This document shows, piece after piece, positions 32,297 through 39,116 of a stretch of DNA of 45,919 nucleotides. A program made the translations under genes and the position numbers. Location of the stretch: contig CAYTCZ010000012.1 in NCBI GenBank assembly GCA_964436315.1, positions 1 through 45,919 of the forward strand. Reading direction: 5' to 3'. The stretch is from CAYTCZ01 sp964436315 (GTDB taxonomy: Bacteria; Actinomycetota; Thermoleophilia; Gaiellales; Gaiellaceae). Every line of letters starts with the position of its first letter. Within the stretch, counting starts at the first letter, position 1. The notes under the pieces are model-generated. The model was not told the DNA's origin and ran no database searches. It saw only the letters and a list, made by a program, of their open reading frames with translations.

Positions 32297-33977
32297 AACT
32301 TGAGCTTAGGTGAGCCTCGTGACGGCCGAAAGCCTCATCGAGCTCGGATGCGACTCCAAGCACCCTCAACTCGGGCGGCGGACGTCGGAGAAACGAGCCG
32401 ATCAGGAGGAGCTCATCCGAGTCGGAAGGCGAGACGGAGGCCTCAACGGAACGAGCGAGCATGAGCGCTCTCTCGATCTCTGCATCCCTTCCGGAGCCGT
32501 TCGGCAGCGATCGAGTGGCAGCCACGCGTCCCTTGGCGACGACGATGAGCCGGTCGATACCGGGGTCAACCGCGGGGACGATGATCAGGAGTTCCGACTG
32601 ACGCAGCTGACGCAGGCGATTGAGGTCGCGTTGCACCGATTCGAGGGCCGCGATCCGGTCGCGGAGCCGTGCCGCTTCCTCGTACCGCAGCGATTCCGAA
32701 AGGTTGCGGAGTCGTTGTCGCAGACGTGCGGGCGGTTCACCGTTCAGAAGGCGGTCGAGCTCATCTCCGGTGGCGCCGTCGAGAGCCCGGGCGGCGAGTT
32801 CGGCCCGGCGGCGACTACGAATCGGCCCGAGCTCCGTCGGTTGCGAGGTGACGCTGACTCCTTCGACTTTCCTCCGTAGGTAGACGTAGCGTTCGGGAAA
32901 CCGACTCCGGACGTTGGCTGGCGGTTTCAGCTCGCGAATGAGACGAAGCTCCGCGAGTGCGGCTTCGAGCTCCGAACCGTGGACGTGCCACTCGATCCGG
33001 GCGGCTGCCTCGAGGGCGGCCTCAACAGCCGGACGCTGATGCGGCGTGCGGAAATACGAGCGGAGTCGGGCCCGGAGGTCTCGTGCTCGGCCGACGTAGA
33101 GAACCGCACCCGACGAGTCGCGAAAGAAGTAGACCCCTGGGCGTGGAGGAGCCCCGTGGGCGAGTGAGCGCTTGCGGTAGACGCGCCGTTGCCGCGGCGC
33201 GGCCAGGCGACAGAGATCGGCGACCGTTGTGGCGCCCCGCTCCTGCGCGATCCCGATGAGTGCTACGAGCACCTCGGCGGTGGCCTGCGCATCGGGCAGC
33301 GCACGGTGACAGGGAGTCACCGACGTTCCGAAAAACTGCGCGAGCGAGGCGAGGCCCGTGCGACGCGTTCGCTCGCCGAGAAGTTTGCGGGCGAGCCAGA
33401 CCGTGTCGATCACCGGCGCCGCGAGTCGGCGCCCGCTGAGGTGCTCGACTTCTCGATTGAGAAACCCGAGGTCGAACCGCGCGTTGTGCGCGACCAGGAC
33501 GCAATCTCCAGCGAAGTCGAGGAAATCGCGGACGGCCGCCGAGGCTCTGGGCGCATCGCGGAGCATTGGATCGGCGAGCCCTGTCAGCGAAACGATCTTT
33601 GCTGGCAGCGACTGGCCGGGGTCAACGAGCGTCTGGAACGTACCGGCCGGGTCGAGGCCTCTGAGTCGGACGGCCCCAATCTCGCATATCGCTGCCCGGC
33701 CCGGTCGCAGCCCGGTTGTCTCGAGATCAACGACGACGTACGTGGCCGCCTCGATCGGCGATGCCTCCTCGTCGTGTGCGGCGAGACCGACGGCGGATCC
33801 ATTCCAGGCAAGGCGGGAGTCCGCGGCTACGACATCGTCGAGGAGTGTGCGCGCGAGTCCATCGGGGACGTGCGACAGCGCGAACGTCTCTCTGACTGCC
33901 TCGACGGCACGGAGCGGCGAATGTCGCTCTTCAAGGAGGTCGACGAGTCGATCGGCCGCGTCGAGGCGGAGCTGCAT
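32190..33977 (-). CDS. DnaQ-like exonuclease fused to GIY-YIG (UvrC-like) domain
   Basis: The 595-residue fusion has a short N-terminal helical region (1-75), then a DEDDh 3'-5' exonuclease domain with VVDLETTGL (Asp84, Glu86), VLVAHNARFD (Asp169) and HRALPDAQ (His224, Asp229). A GIY-YIG nuclease domain (about 278-360, PGVYFFRDSSGAVLYVGRARDL) follows, and then a UVR motif (about 418-450). It has no UvrC C-terminal RNase-H or HhH region, so it is the actinobacterial DnaQ-Cho/UvrC-like fusion type, probably in DNA repair. The ATG at 33977 lies six bases after TATCCT. Its 3' end overlaps pyrF by 107 bp. Confidence 0.92.
   Translation of the reverse strand: MQLRLDAADRLVDLLEERHSPLRAVEAVRETFALSHVPDGLARTLLDDVVAADSRLAWNGSAVGLAAHDEEASPIEAATYVVVDLETTGLRPGRAAICEIGAVRLRGLDPAGTFQTLVDPGQSLPAKIVSLTGLADPMLRDAPRASAAVRDFLDFAGDCVLVAHNARFDLGFLNREVEHLSGRRLAAPVIDTVWLARKLLGERTRRTGLASLAQFFGTSVTPCHRALPDAQATAEVLVALIGIAQERGATTVADLCRLAAPRQRRVYRKRSLAHGAPPRPGVYFFRDSSGAVLYVGRARDLRARLRSYFRTPHQRPAVEAALEAAARIEWHVHGSELEAALAELRLIRELKPPANVRSRFPERYVYLRRKVEGVSVTSQPTELGPIRSRRRAELAARALDGATGDELDRLLNGEPPARLRQRLRNLSESLRYEEAARLRDRIAALESVQRDLNRLRQLRQSELLIIVPAVDPGIDRLIVVAKGRVAATRSLPNGSGRDAEIERALMLARSVEASVSPSDSDELLLIGSFLRRPPPELRVLGVASELDEAFGRHEAHLSSSYGTHFGGHESSSNEHLRGQAGRRGRRQKKSARRRP
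32303..32308 (-). promoter_or_regulatory. Candidate internal -10 (TAAGCT) for pyrF
   Basis: On the minus strand TAAGCT is followed by CAAGTT and then the pyrF ATG. The element lies within the coding sequence of the nuclease gene. Confidence 0.4.
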
Positions 33978-33983
33978 GAGCCG

Positions 33984-33989
33984 AGGATA
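33984..33989 (-). promoter_or_regulatory. Candidate -10 (TATCCT) for DnaQ/UvrC-like gene
   Basis: On the minus strand TATCCT is followed by CGGCTC and then the ATG at 33977, a six-base gap. Confidence 0.4.
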
Positions 33990-34035
33990 GCGAACATATG
34001 TTCGATAACGAGACCAAGCTCACGCCGTTCGAGCA

Positions 34036-34064
34036 CAGAAGAAGGGGCCGCGATCTGCGGCCCC
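34036..34064 (-). terminator. Intrinsic terminator of the HU gene
   Basis: On the minus strand the stem GGGGCCGC / GCGGCCCC (8 bp, 5-base loop AGATC) is followed by TTCTTCTG. It lies 40 bp after the HU stop codon. Confidence 0.8.
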
Positions 34065-34104
34065 TAGGATTTCTGGTGTTCTCCTACGAGGGAGGGCGAG
34101 ACGG

Positions 34105-34380
34105 TTAGCGCACCGCAGCCTTGAGCTGGCTCCCAGCCTGGAACTTCGGCACGGTTGCCGCTGGGATCATCACCTTCTCCGAGGGATTTCGAGGATTCAC
34201 GCCGGTCCGGGCGGCTCGGTGTTGCGTCGAAAACTTGCCGAATCCAGTGAAGCTAATCGCGTCGCCACCCGCCAAGGTCTCTGTCACGCAGTCGAGGAAT
34301 GCGTCAACTGCTCGTGCTGCGTCCCGCTTCGGCAGATCGCTCTTGTCCGCAACCTTGTCGATGAATTCTGCCTTCGTCAC
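34105..34380 (-). CDS. hup: HU family DNA-binding protein
   Basis: HU is a small dimeric nucleoid protein that bends DNA. The 91-residue protein shows MTKAEFIDKVADKSDLPKRDA at the start, FTGFGKFSTQHRAARTGVNPRN and the C-terminal AATVPKFQAGSQLK, which is the complete family pattern. Unlike mycobacterial HU it has no long basic C-terminal extension. The start is GTG at 34380 with a strong GGAGGAGAGG ribosome site. It is monocistronic, with its own promoter and an intrinsic terminator. Confidence 0.96.
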   Translation of the reverse strand: MTKAEFIDKVADKSDLPKRDAARAVDAFLDCVTETLAGGDAISFTGFGKFSTQHRAARTGVNPRNPSEKVMIPAATVPKFQAGSQLKAAVR

Positions 34381-34425
34381 TGCCCTCTCCTCCCTCCAGG
34401 GGGATACACTTGCGACCGGCCGAAC

Positions 34426-34455
34426 ACCTTAACAGAGGGGTCAGATGCCGCGCAA
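34426..34455 (-). promoter_or_regulatory. Candidate sigma70-type promoter for the HU gene
   Basis: On the minus strand TTGCGC (34450-34455) and TAAGGT (34426-34431) are 18 bp apart. The -10 lies 45 bases before the start codon. The rest of the 190-bp gap up to pyrE holds no gene. Confidence 0.45.
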
Positions 34456-34570
34456 CCATGCGGGTTTGCGGGGGTTTTTGGCCCAATTTCGGCTCTGGCG
34501 GCGGCTAAGGGTCGAAAGCGTTGTTCCTTTTGGCCGTGACTCGTGGTTCGTGGCCCCGTCGTGACCCTGA

Positions 34571-35149
34571 CTAGCTCCCCACGATCTCGACGGCCCGGAA
34601 GAGGTGGAAGAGCTGAACATCGTGCCGCTCGAGAGTCCCCTGTCCGCCCTCCTCTCGATCGACGATGCACACGGCTTTTCGGCAGACGAGGCCAGCGTCG
34701 CGAAGGGCTTCGACCGCCGAGGCCGCCGCGCCTCCCGTCGTGACGATGTCTTCGACGAGACAAACGTCTTCGCCGGGCTCGTACGTCCCCTCGATCCGCT
34801 CGGCGGTCCCGTACTCCTTCGCCTCCTTCCGAACAATGAGGAACGGAAGCCCCGAAGCGAGCGACGCTGCCGCGGCGAGTGCGACCGCGCCGAGTTCGGG
34901 GCCCGCTAGGCGAACTGACTCCGGAGCACGCTCAAGGACGACCTCCGCCACTCGCTGTCCCAGGGCACCGAGTAACCTCGGATTGGTCTCCAGCCGGTAC
35001 TTGTCGAGGTAGTAGTTAGACCGTCTGCCCGAGCGGAGTACGAAATCGCCTTCGAGGAGCGCGTGTTCGCGAATCAGTCTGACGAGCTCGGCGTCGTCGA
35101 TCGAGACCGTCTGTGCGTACGGTTTGGTCAGACGCCGCGGGCTGCCCAA
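34571..35149 (-). CDS. pyrE: Orotate phosphoribosyltransferase
   Basis: PyrE makes OMP from orotate and PRPP. LLEGDFVLRSGRRSNYYLDKYR, GPELGAVALAAAASL, FLIVRKEAKEYGTA and the PRPP loop VCLVEDIVTTGGAA are typical. The start is uncertain because no ATG or GTG lies near the expected N-terminus. TTG at 35149 gives 192 residues and a 22-bp overlap with the upstream gene. CTG at 35131 would give a CTGA stop/start overlap and a more usual length. It ends a Roadblock, membrane-protein, pyrE operon. Confidence 0.88.
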   Translation of the reverse strand: MGSPRRLTKPYAQTVSIDDAELVRLIREHALLEGDFVLRSGRRSNYYLDKYRLETNPRLLGALGQRVAEVVLERAPESVRLAGPELGAVALAAAASLASGLPFLIVRKEAKEYGTAERIEGTYEPGEDVCLVEDIVTTGGAAASAVEALRDAGLVCRKAVCIVDREEGGQGTLERHDVQLFHLFRAVEIVGS

Positions 35150-35334
35150 AAGACGTCGCGGGCCAGCGGAAGCAGCTTGGCTGCTTCCTCCGAATCCTCG
35201 GCAAACGAAAGCATCGAGCCGTCCTCGAAGTAGAGGTCGACGTGATCTTCCTGCCGCTGCCGGCGACGCCAAAACGTCGACGCTGCGAGCGCGACCGCAG
35301 CGACTCCGACAACGGCGGCCGCTTTACGAGCCAC
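35128..35334 (-). CDS. Small single-span membrane protein (68 aa)
   Basis: From the GTG at 35334 the protein has a short basic start, one hydrophobic span (residues 5-21) and a polar tail with DHVDLYFEDGSMLSFAEDSEEAAKLLPLARDVF, apparently a small conserved cytoplasmic domain. I do not recognise it. A longer reading from GTG 35367 adds eleven basic residues; both GTGs lie in the two copies of a 33-bp tandem repeat. The start overlaps the Roadblock gene's end by 11 bp. Confidence 0.65.
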   Translation of the reverse strand: MARKAAAVVGVAAVALAASTFWRRRQRQEDHVDLYFEDGSMLSFAEDSEEAAKLLPLARDVFWAARGV

Positions 35335-35851
35335 TCTCGGTCTCTTCCTTCTTCTCGGCCGAGCCACTCTCGGCCTCTTCCTTCTTCTCGGCGGCGGTCT
35401 TACGGGGGGTGCGCTTCGTCGTCGATTTCCCCGTCGATTTGGACTTCGCCGGGGTTTCCTTCTCCGCCGGCTCGGCGGCCTTTGCCTTCGGCTTCGAGGG
35501 CGTGGATTTCGCAGCCTTTTCCTCTGCGACCTGCCGCAGGCACGTCTTCAGGTCGTAGAACACGAGTCCGACCGTCGGCTGCGGTCCGGTGACGGCCACT
35601 ACGAAGCGCTCCTCGTCCTGGACGACGAAAACCGAGCCGTCTTCGGTCGCCGACTCCAGCTGCACGAGTCCCTCGCGGCCGGCGCCTGAACTCTCTTCGA
35701 GGAGTCTGCCTGCCGCTTTTGCCACGCGTTCGCCGCGTGCGCTGTCGTCAAATGTCGCTGCGAGAACCTTCCCTGACTTCTCAGCCATCACGGCGCTCTC
35801 GATCTGAGAGGAGATCTCGGTCAGGTCCGCGAGAGCCTGCGCAGCGTCCAT
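35324..35851 (-). CDS. Roadblock/LC7-domain protein with charged low-complexity tail
   Basis: Residues 1-108 form a Roadblock/LC7-like domain (LTEISSQIESAVMAEKSGKVL, an Ala-rich helix, then VQLESATEDGSVFVV and RFVVAVTGPQPTVGLVFYDLK). Such domains often scaffold small Ras-like GTPases or polarity systems. Residues 109-175 are a Lys/Ala/Pro/Glu/Thr tail that ends with two copies of an 11-residue unit (AEKKEE-x-ESGS). No GTPase gene is close by. The ATG at 35851 lies seven bases after TAGGTT, which is preceded by TGG (extended -10). There is no near Shine-Dalgarno. Confidence 0.82.
   Translation of the reverse strand: MDAAQALADLTEISSQIESAVMAEKSGKVLAATFDDSARGERVAKAAGRLLEESSGAGREGLVQLESATEDGSVFVVQDEERFVVAVTGPQPTVGLVFYDLKTCLRQVAEEKAAKSTPSKPKAKAAEPAEKETPAKSKSTGKSTTKRTPRKTAAEKKEEAESGSAEKKEETESGS
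35328..35393. repeat. 33-bp direct repeat, two copies
   Basis: 35328-35360 and 35361-35393 are identical at 31 of 33 positions. Each encodes eleven residues of the Roadblock protein's tail and each carries a potential GTG start for the next gene. Confidence 0.88.
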
Positions 35852-35858
35852 GCGCGTG

Positions 35859-35864
35859 AACCTA
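35859..35864 (-). promoter_or_regulatory. Candidate extended -10 (TGGTAGGTT) for Roadblock gene
   Basis: On the minus strand TGG directly precedes TAGGTT, and seven bases separate the hexamer from the ATG at 35851. Confidence 0.45.
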
Positions 35865-35913
35865 CCACCTTTCGGGCGGTGGGAAAAGGCGGAACCGAGT
35901 CGAAATAGGAGCT

Positions 35914-36822
35914 ATGGCCCTTCGTCCAGGGAAACGGACCGTGCGACCCCGGAAGCGTATTGCGGGCGTCGGTGCCGTCTTTACGAAGTTCGTGGACGAC
36001 CGGGGCACCCATTTGGCAGCGATGATCGCCTACTTCGCGATCGTTTCACTTGTCCCGCTGCTCTTTCTTGCGCTCTCGTTGCTGGCGTTCGCCGGGAGCG
36101 ACGAATCGAGCTTCCTCATCGAAGAACTCCGACGTGCGCTTCCGTCGACCTCGGTCGATGTCATCGTCGACGTCATCAGCGCTATCCAGGAGCGGGCGCC
36201 GACGCTCAGCATCCTCGGTGCGGTCGGTCTGCTCTGGGGCGCGCTTGGACTCTTCAGCGTGCTCGAATCCGCATTCAACATCGTTTACGGCCTGCCGAAC
36301 CGGCCGTTCCTCCGTCAGAAGTTGCTCGTGCTCGTCCTCCTCGCAGGTGGACTGGTCGTCCTGTTTCTCGCACTGGTCGCCGGTTCGTACGGCGTCGATC
36401 TAGCGCGGAACGCGAACATCGCAGACCGGTCGGTCTCGTACGTCTATGCGGTCGCGTTCTCGACATTCCTCCTGCTCATCTTCGTTTGGAGCACGTATCG
36501 GCTCCTAACCAACGCGCGCCCGGCATTAAGCTGGCGCGAGACGCTGCCGGGTGCTGCGGTGGCGACGGTGTTCATGCAGGCGAGCTTCCAGGCTTTGCCG
36601 TTCTTCCTTCGTGGAACCGGCGAGCTCTACGCTCTGCAGGCGTTCGGGGGACTCGTACTTCTCCTGGTCTGGCTCTATCTCATGTCGAACATCATCGTCT
36701 TCGGCGCTGAGGTCAACTGGTGGCTGAGACACGGCCGTGCCGGCGCAGGTGCGGATTCTGAGCTGGAGGAAAAGTCGGCCAAGCCCGAGGGCGCACTCAG
36801 CCGGCCGGCGCGCGCTGCATAG
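35914..36822 (+). CDS. YihY/BrkB-family inner membrane protein
   Basis: The 302-residue protein belongs to the YihY family once misnamed ribonuclease BN. It has about six membrane spans (for example AAMIAYFAIVSLVPLLFLALSL at residues 35-56, LSILGAVGLLWGALGLFSVL and ALQAFGGLVLLLVWLYLMSNIIVFGAEVNWW). The family hallmarks AYFAIVSLVPLL and GAEVNW are present. Function is unknown; membrane export or integrity roles have been proposed. AGGAG precedes the ATG. Confidence 0.9.
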   Translation: MALRPGKRTVRPRKRIAGVGAVFTKFVDDRGTHLAAMIAYFAIVSLVPLLFLALSLLAFAGSDESSFLIEELRRALPSTSVDVIVDVISAIQERAPTLSILGAVGLLWGALGLFSVLESAFNIVYGLPNRPFLRQKLLVLVLLAGGLVVLFLALVAGSYGVDLARNANIADRSVSYVYAVAFSTFLLLIFVWSTYRLLTNARPALSWRETLPGAAVATVFMQASFQALPFFLRGTGELYALQAFGGLVLLLVWLYLMSNIIVFGAEVNWWLRHGRAGAGADSELEEKSAKPEGALSRPARAA

Positions 36823-36834
36823 GCCGCGGATCGA

Positions 36835-37269
36835 CTATTGGGGATCGGCGTCGGACTGATCGTCGAGAAGGCGCTTCGCCAGGGCGCGAAGAACCTGTCT
36901 CTCGACATCAGGGTTCTCGTCCAGTAGACGCCAGAAGCCCTGGCTCGTGAGGACGAAGAAACGGAGCGGTGTCGTGGCAGTGACCGTCGCCGTGCGCGTC
37001 GTGTGCTCGACGAGGGCGATTTCGCCGAAGAAGTCTCCGGGCCCGAGAGTGCGAAGCTCGCGATCTCCGCTCGTTACACGCACCTCACCTTCGACGATGA
37101 TGAAGAACTCCTGTGCTGCATCGCCTTCTTTCGCAAGAACCCTGCCGGCCTCGACCTCGAGATCTTCGGTCGCCTGTGCGAGCAGCTTCAACTCCTTGCG
37201 GGAAAGGCCTTCGAAGAGCGGCGTCTGTCCCAGCGCCTCCGCCTTCGTATCGTTCGAGAACAGGCGCAT
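36835..37269 (-). CDS. Stand-alone cyclic-nucleotide-binding domain protein
   Basis: The 144-residue protein is a single cNMP-binding beta-roll (PLFEGLSRKELKLLA at the start, GDFFGEIALVEHTTRTATVTATTP as phosphate-binding cassette with the expected Glu and Arg). It has no helix-turn-helix, so it is not a CRP-type transcription factor. A role in relaying a cyclic-nucleotide signal is possible but not shown. The ATG at 37269 is eight bases after TACGCT. It is convergent with yihY (12 bp). Confidence 0.87.
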   Translation of the reverse strand: MRLFSNDTKAEALGQTPLFEGLSRKELKLLAQATEDLEVEAGRVLAKEGDAAQEFFIIVEGEVRVTSGDRELRTLGPGDFFGEIALVEHTTRTATVTATTPLRFFVLTSQGFWRLLDENPDVERQVLRALAKRLLDDQSDADPQ

Positions 37270-37277
37270 CCAACCGC

Positions 37278-37283
37278 AGCGTA
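37278..37283 (-). promoter_or_regulatory. Candidate -10 (TACGCT) for cNMP-binding gene
   Basis: On the minus strand TACGCT is followed by GCGGTTGG and then the ATG at 37269. Only the TAnnnT frame matches the consensus. Confidence 0.25.
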
Positions 37284-37311
37284 CAACGGGTCGTTTGGAA
37301 CAGGTCGGCTT

Positions 37312-37896
37312 TCAACCTGCGGTAGCGGTGCGAGCTTCGATCGCGGCTCGGAGGTCGGCTGCTGCCCGCGCGCGGTGACTCCAGGACACCTTCCATGAGT
37401 CGCCGAGCTCGGCGACCGTCTTCTGCTCTCCAGTTGGTACGAAGACCGGGTCGTAGCCGAAACCTTCTGATCCGCGTGCTTCCTCAGAGATCGTTCCGTC
37501 GAGGACCCCACGTCCCCGGTATTCCGTGTCTTCGGGCGATAGGCAAACGAGTTCGCAGACGTATCGCGCTTGGCGCGAAGCGGCCAGATCGCTTGCGAGC
37601 TCATCGAGGAGCTTTTCGACCGGGTCCCCGCCTGGTTCAGCATACCGAGCGGAATGGATTCCGGGACGGCCGTCCAGGCCGTCGACCTCGAGGCCGGAGT
37701 CCTCGGCGACCACCCAGCTGTCCGCCGGGGCGATAGTCCGGCCGTATCGCGCCTTGGCCCGGGCGTTGTCGACGTACGTCTCGCCCTGCTCGGGAGGATA
37801 GGACTCGCTCGGCAGCAACTCCAGGCTCCAGTCTGGAAACGCTGGGCGAAGCTCGCGCAGCTTGTTCTCGTTCTGGCTCGCGAGTGCGATCTTCAT
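37312..37896 (-). CDS. rdgB: Non-canonical purine NTP pyrophosphatase (RdgB/HAM1)
   Basis: RdgB removes ITP, dITP and XTP from the nucleotide pool. The 194-residue protein has ALASQNENKLRELRPAFPDW, TYVDNARAKAR, VVAEDSGLEVDGLDGRPGIHSARYAE (catalytic Asp) and EGFGYDPVFVP with SHRARA near the end, all in the family order. It follows rph by 29 bp, a very common pairing, and no Shine-Dalgarno is obvious. Confidence 0.95.
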   Translation of the reverse strand: MKIALASQNENKLRELRPAFPDWSLELLPSESYPPEQGETYVDNARAKARYGRTIAPADSWVVAEDSGLEVDGLDGRPGIHSARYAEPGGDPVEKLLDELASDLAASRQARYVCELVCLSPEDTEYRGRGVLDGTISEEARGSEGFGYDPVFVPTGEQKTVAELGDSWKVSWSHRARAAADLRAAIEARTATAG

Positions 37897-37925
37897 CGTC
37901 CGCCGGTGCAGGCTTCGGAAGACAG

Positions 37926-38627
37926 CTAGGCCCCGGAAACGGCTTCCCGCTGGTGCTTGATGATTTCCTCGATGCCGGCCTGGGCGAGGTCGACGAGGCG
38001 CGAGAGCGCGTCTCGCGAGAACGGCTCTCCCTCGGCGGTCGCCTGAACCTCGATCAGCCGGGCGTCATCAGTCATGACCACGTTCATGTCGACGTCCGCC
38101 GTCGAGTCCTCCGCGTAGTCGAGATCGAGCAGGGATTCGCCGTCGACGATCCCGACCGATACTGCGCCCACGATTCCCGTCGGTTTCGGCAGGTCGTGTT
38201 TGGCAGTGGCCAATGCGAGCGCGACCCACGAGCCCGTGATGGCGACTGTGCGGGTGCCGCCGTCGGCCTGAAGGACGTCGCAGTCGAGCCAGACTGTCTT
38301 CTCGCCGAGCTGCTCGCTGTCATAGACGGCGCGGAGTGAACGGCCCACGAGCCGTTGGATTTCGACCGTCCGTCCCTTTTGCTTTCCGGAGCTCGCCTCG
38401 CGATCGATGCGAGCGCCTGTCGAAGCCGGGAGCATGCCGTATTCGGCGGTGAGCCATCCACGCCCGGTTCCTGTCAACCACCGCGGTACCCCTTCGACGA
38501 TCGACGCCGTGCAGAGTACGCGCGTCCGGCCGAAGCTCGCGAGCACTGAGCCGTGAGCACTCTCGATGAAGTCCGTCACCAGCTCGATCGGCCGAAGTTC
38601 CTCAGCAGCGCGTCCCTCACGAGCCAC
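37926..38627 (-). CDS. rph: Ribonuclease PH
   Basis: RNase PH trims tRNA 3' ends by phosphorolysis. The 233-residue protein has LRPIELVTDFIESAHGSVLASFGRTRVLCTASI, WLTAEYGMLPAS, REASSGKQKGRTVEIQRLVGRSLRA and DCDVLQADGGTRTVAITG, and ends in the usual C-terminal core. The GTG at 38627 is chosen because GGAAGG lies about ten bases upstream and the typical N-terminus (REGRAAEELRP) begins there. A longer reading to 38702 adds 25 unlikely basic residues. Confidence 0.95.
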   Translation of the reverse strand: MAREGRAAEELRPIELVTDFIESAHGSVLASFGRTRVLCTASIVEGVPRWLTGTGRGWLTAEYGMLPASTGARIDREASSGKQKGRTVEIQRLVGRSLRAVYDSEQLGEKTVWLDCDVLQADGGTRTVAITGSWVALALATAKHDLPKPTGIVGAVSVGIVDGESLLDLDYAEDSTADVDMNVVMTDDARLIEVQATAEGEPFSRDALSRLVDLAQAGIEEIIKHQREAVSGA

Positions 38628-38827
38628 GTCGTCTACCTTCCATGGAACGGCCCCTGGTCGTGGTCGCGGCGAGCCGCGATCTGGCCTTCTCGAGATCGCC
38701 ACCGGGTGAGTTCTCGATGCCCTCGCGGATCTGTTCGGAGCTTGGGCGATTTTCGAAACTTTGGCGATTCATGACCGTCGGGGCACTCTTCATTCGCTAC
38801 GTTCGCCTCGGGTGGCGGGTGGATTCT

Positions 38828-38849
38828 TCTCCCCACCCGGGTGGGGAGA
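38828..38849. promoter_or_regulatory. Perfect 22-bp palindrome
   Basis: The left arm TCTCCCCACCC is followed directly by its exact reverse complement, with no spacer. The right arm is also the start of the first 11-bp repeat. Confidence 0.85.
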
Positions 38850-38895
38850 TTGTGGAGAGACTGTGGGGAGATCGTGCGGAGATGGTGGGATGCGT
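38841..38895 (+). repeat. 11-bp direct repeats (GTGGGGAGATN), about four to five units
   Basis: Units start at 38841, 38852, 38863, 38874 and, degenerate, 38885: GTGGGGAGATT, GTGGAGAGACT, GTGGGGAGATC, GTGCGGAGATG, GTGGGATGCGT. The period equals one DNA helical turn, as in operators bound by OmpR/PhoB-type regulators. Confidence 0.75.
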
Positions 38896-39104
38896 GGCTG
38901 GGCGACCGTGAATGCAGGGGCCACGGCGGCCCCATTCTGGGCTCGAGCTTTCGCACACTGCTGTGGGATTCTAGGAAGCGCGGGCGGCCATCTCCCAGGA
39001 AGGAATCCCGAACCGGCCGGATCCGTCGGTCATGGCGAGTGGCCCGCCGTGTGACTCGTTCAACCGTTTGTAGGTCACTCCATCCGAATCTTTGCGACCC
39101 TCGG

Positions 39105-39110
39105 TAGCGT
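39105..39110 (+). promoter_or_regulatory. Candidate -10 (TAGCGT) for leaderless pabB
   Basis: TAGCGT is followed by GTGGTG and then the ATG at 39117, a six-base gap. Confidence 0.4.
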
Positions 39111-39116
39111 GTGGTG

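Larger units (their letters stand above)
38628..39104. other. Long intergenic region between rph and pabB
   Basis: No convincing gene lies in this roughly 480-bp gap, the longest in the window; the short ORFs have poor composition. It holds TTTCGAAA (38751-38758) between two TTGGCGATT-like words, a 22-bp palindrome with 11-bp direct repeats, and the pabB start-proximal hexamer at its right end. The rph promoter must also lie here but was not identified. Confidence 0.6.

Noticed and set aside
38841..38895. CRISPR-like array
   Set aside because: The units are only 11 bp with no spacers, so this is a direct-repeat operator or simple repeat, not a CRISPR.
38633..38956. ORFs on both strands in the rph-pabB gap
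   Set aside because: Low-complexity Pro/Arg/Ser or Gly/Trp-rich translations spanning the palindrome and repeats; no ribosome site or coding signature.
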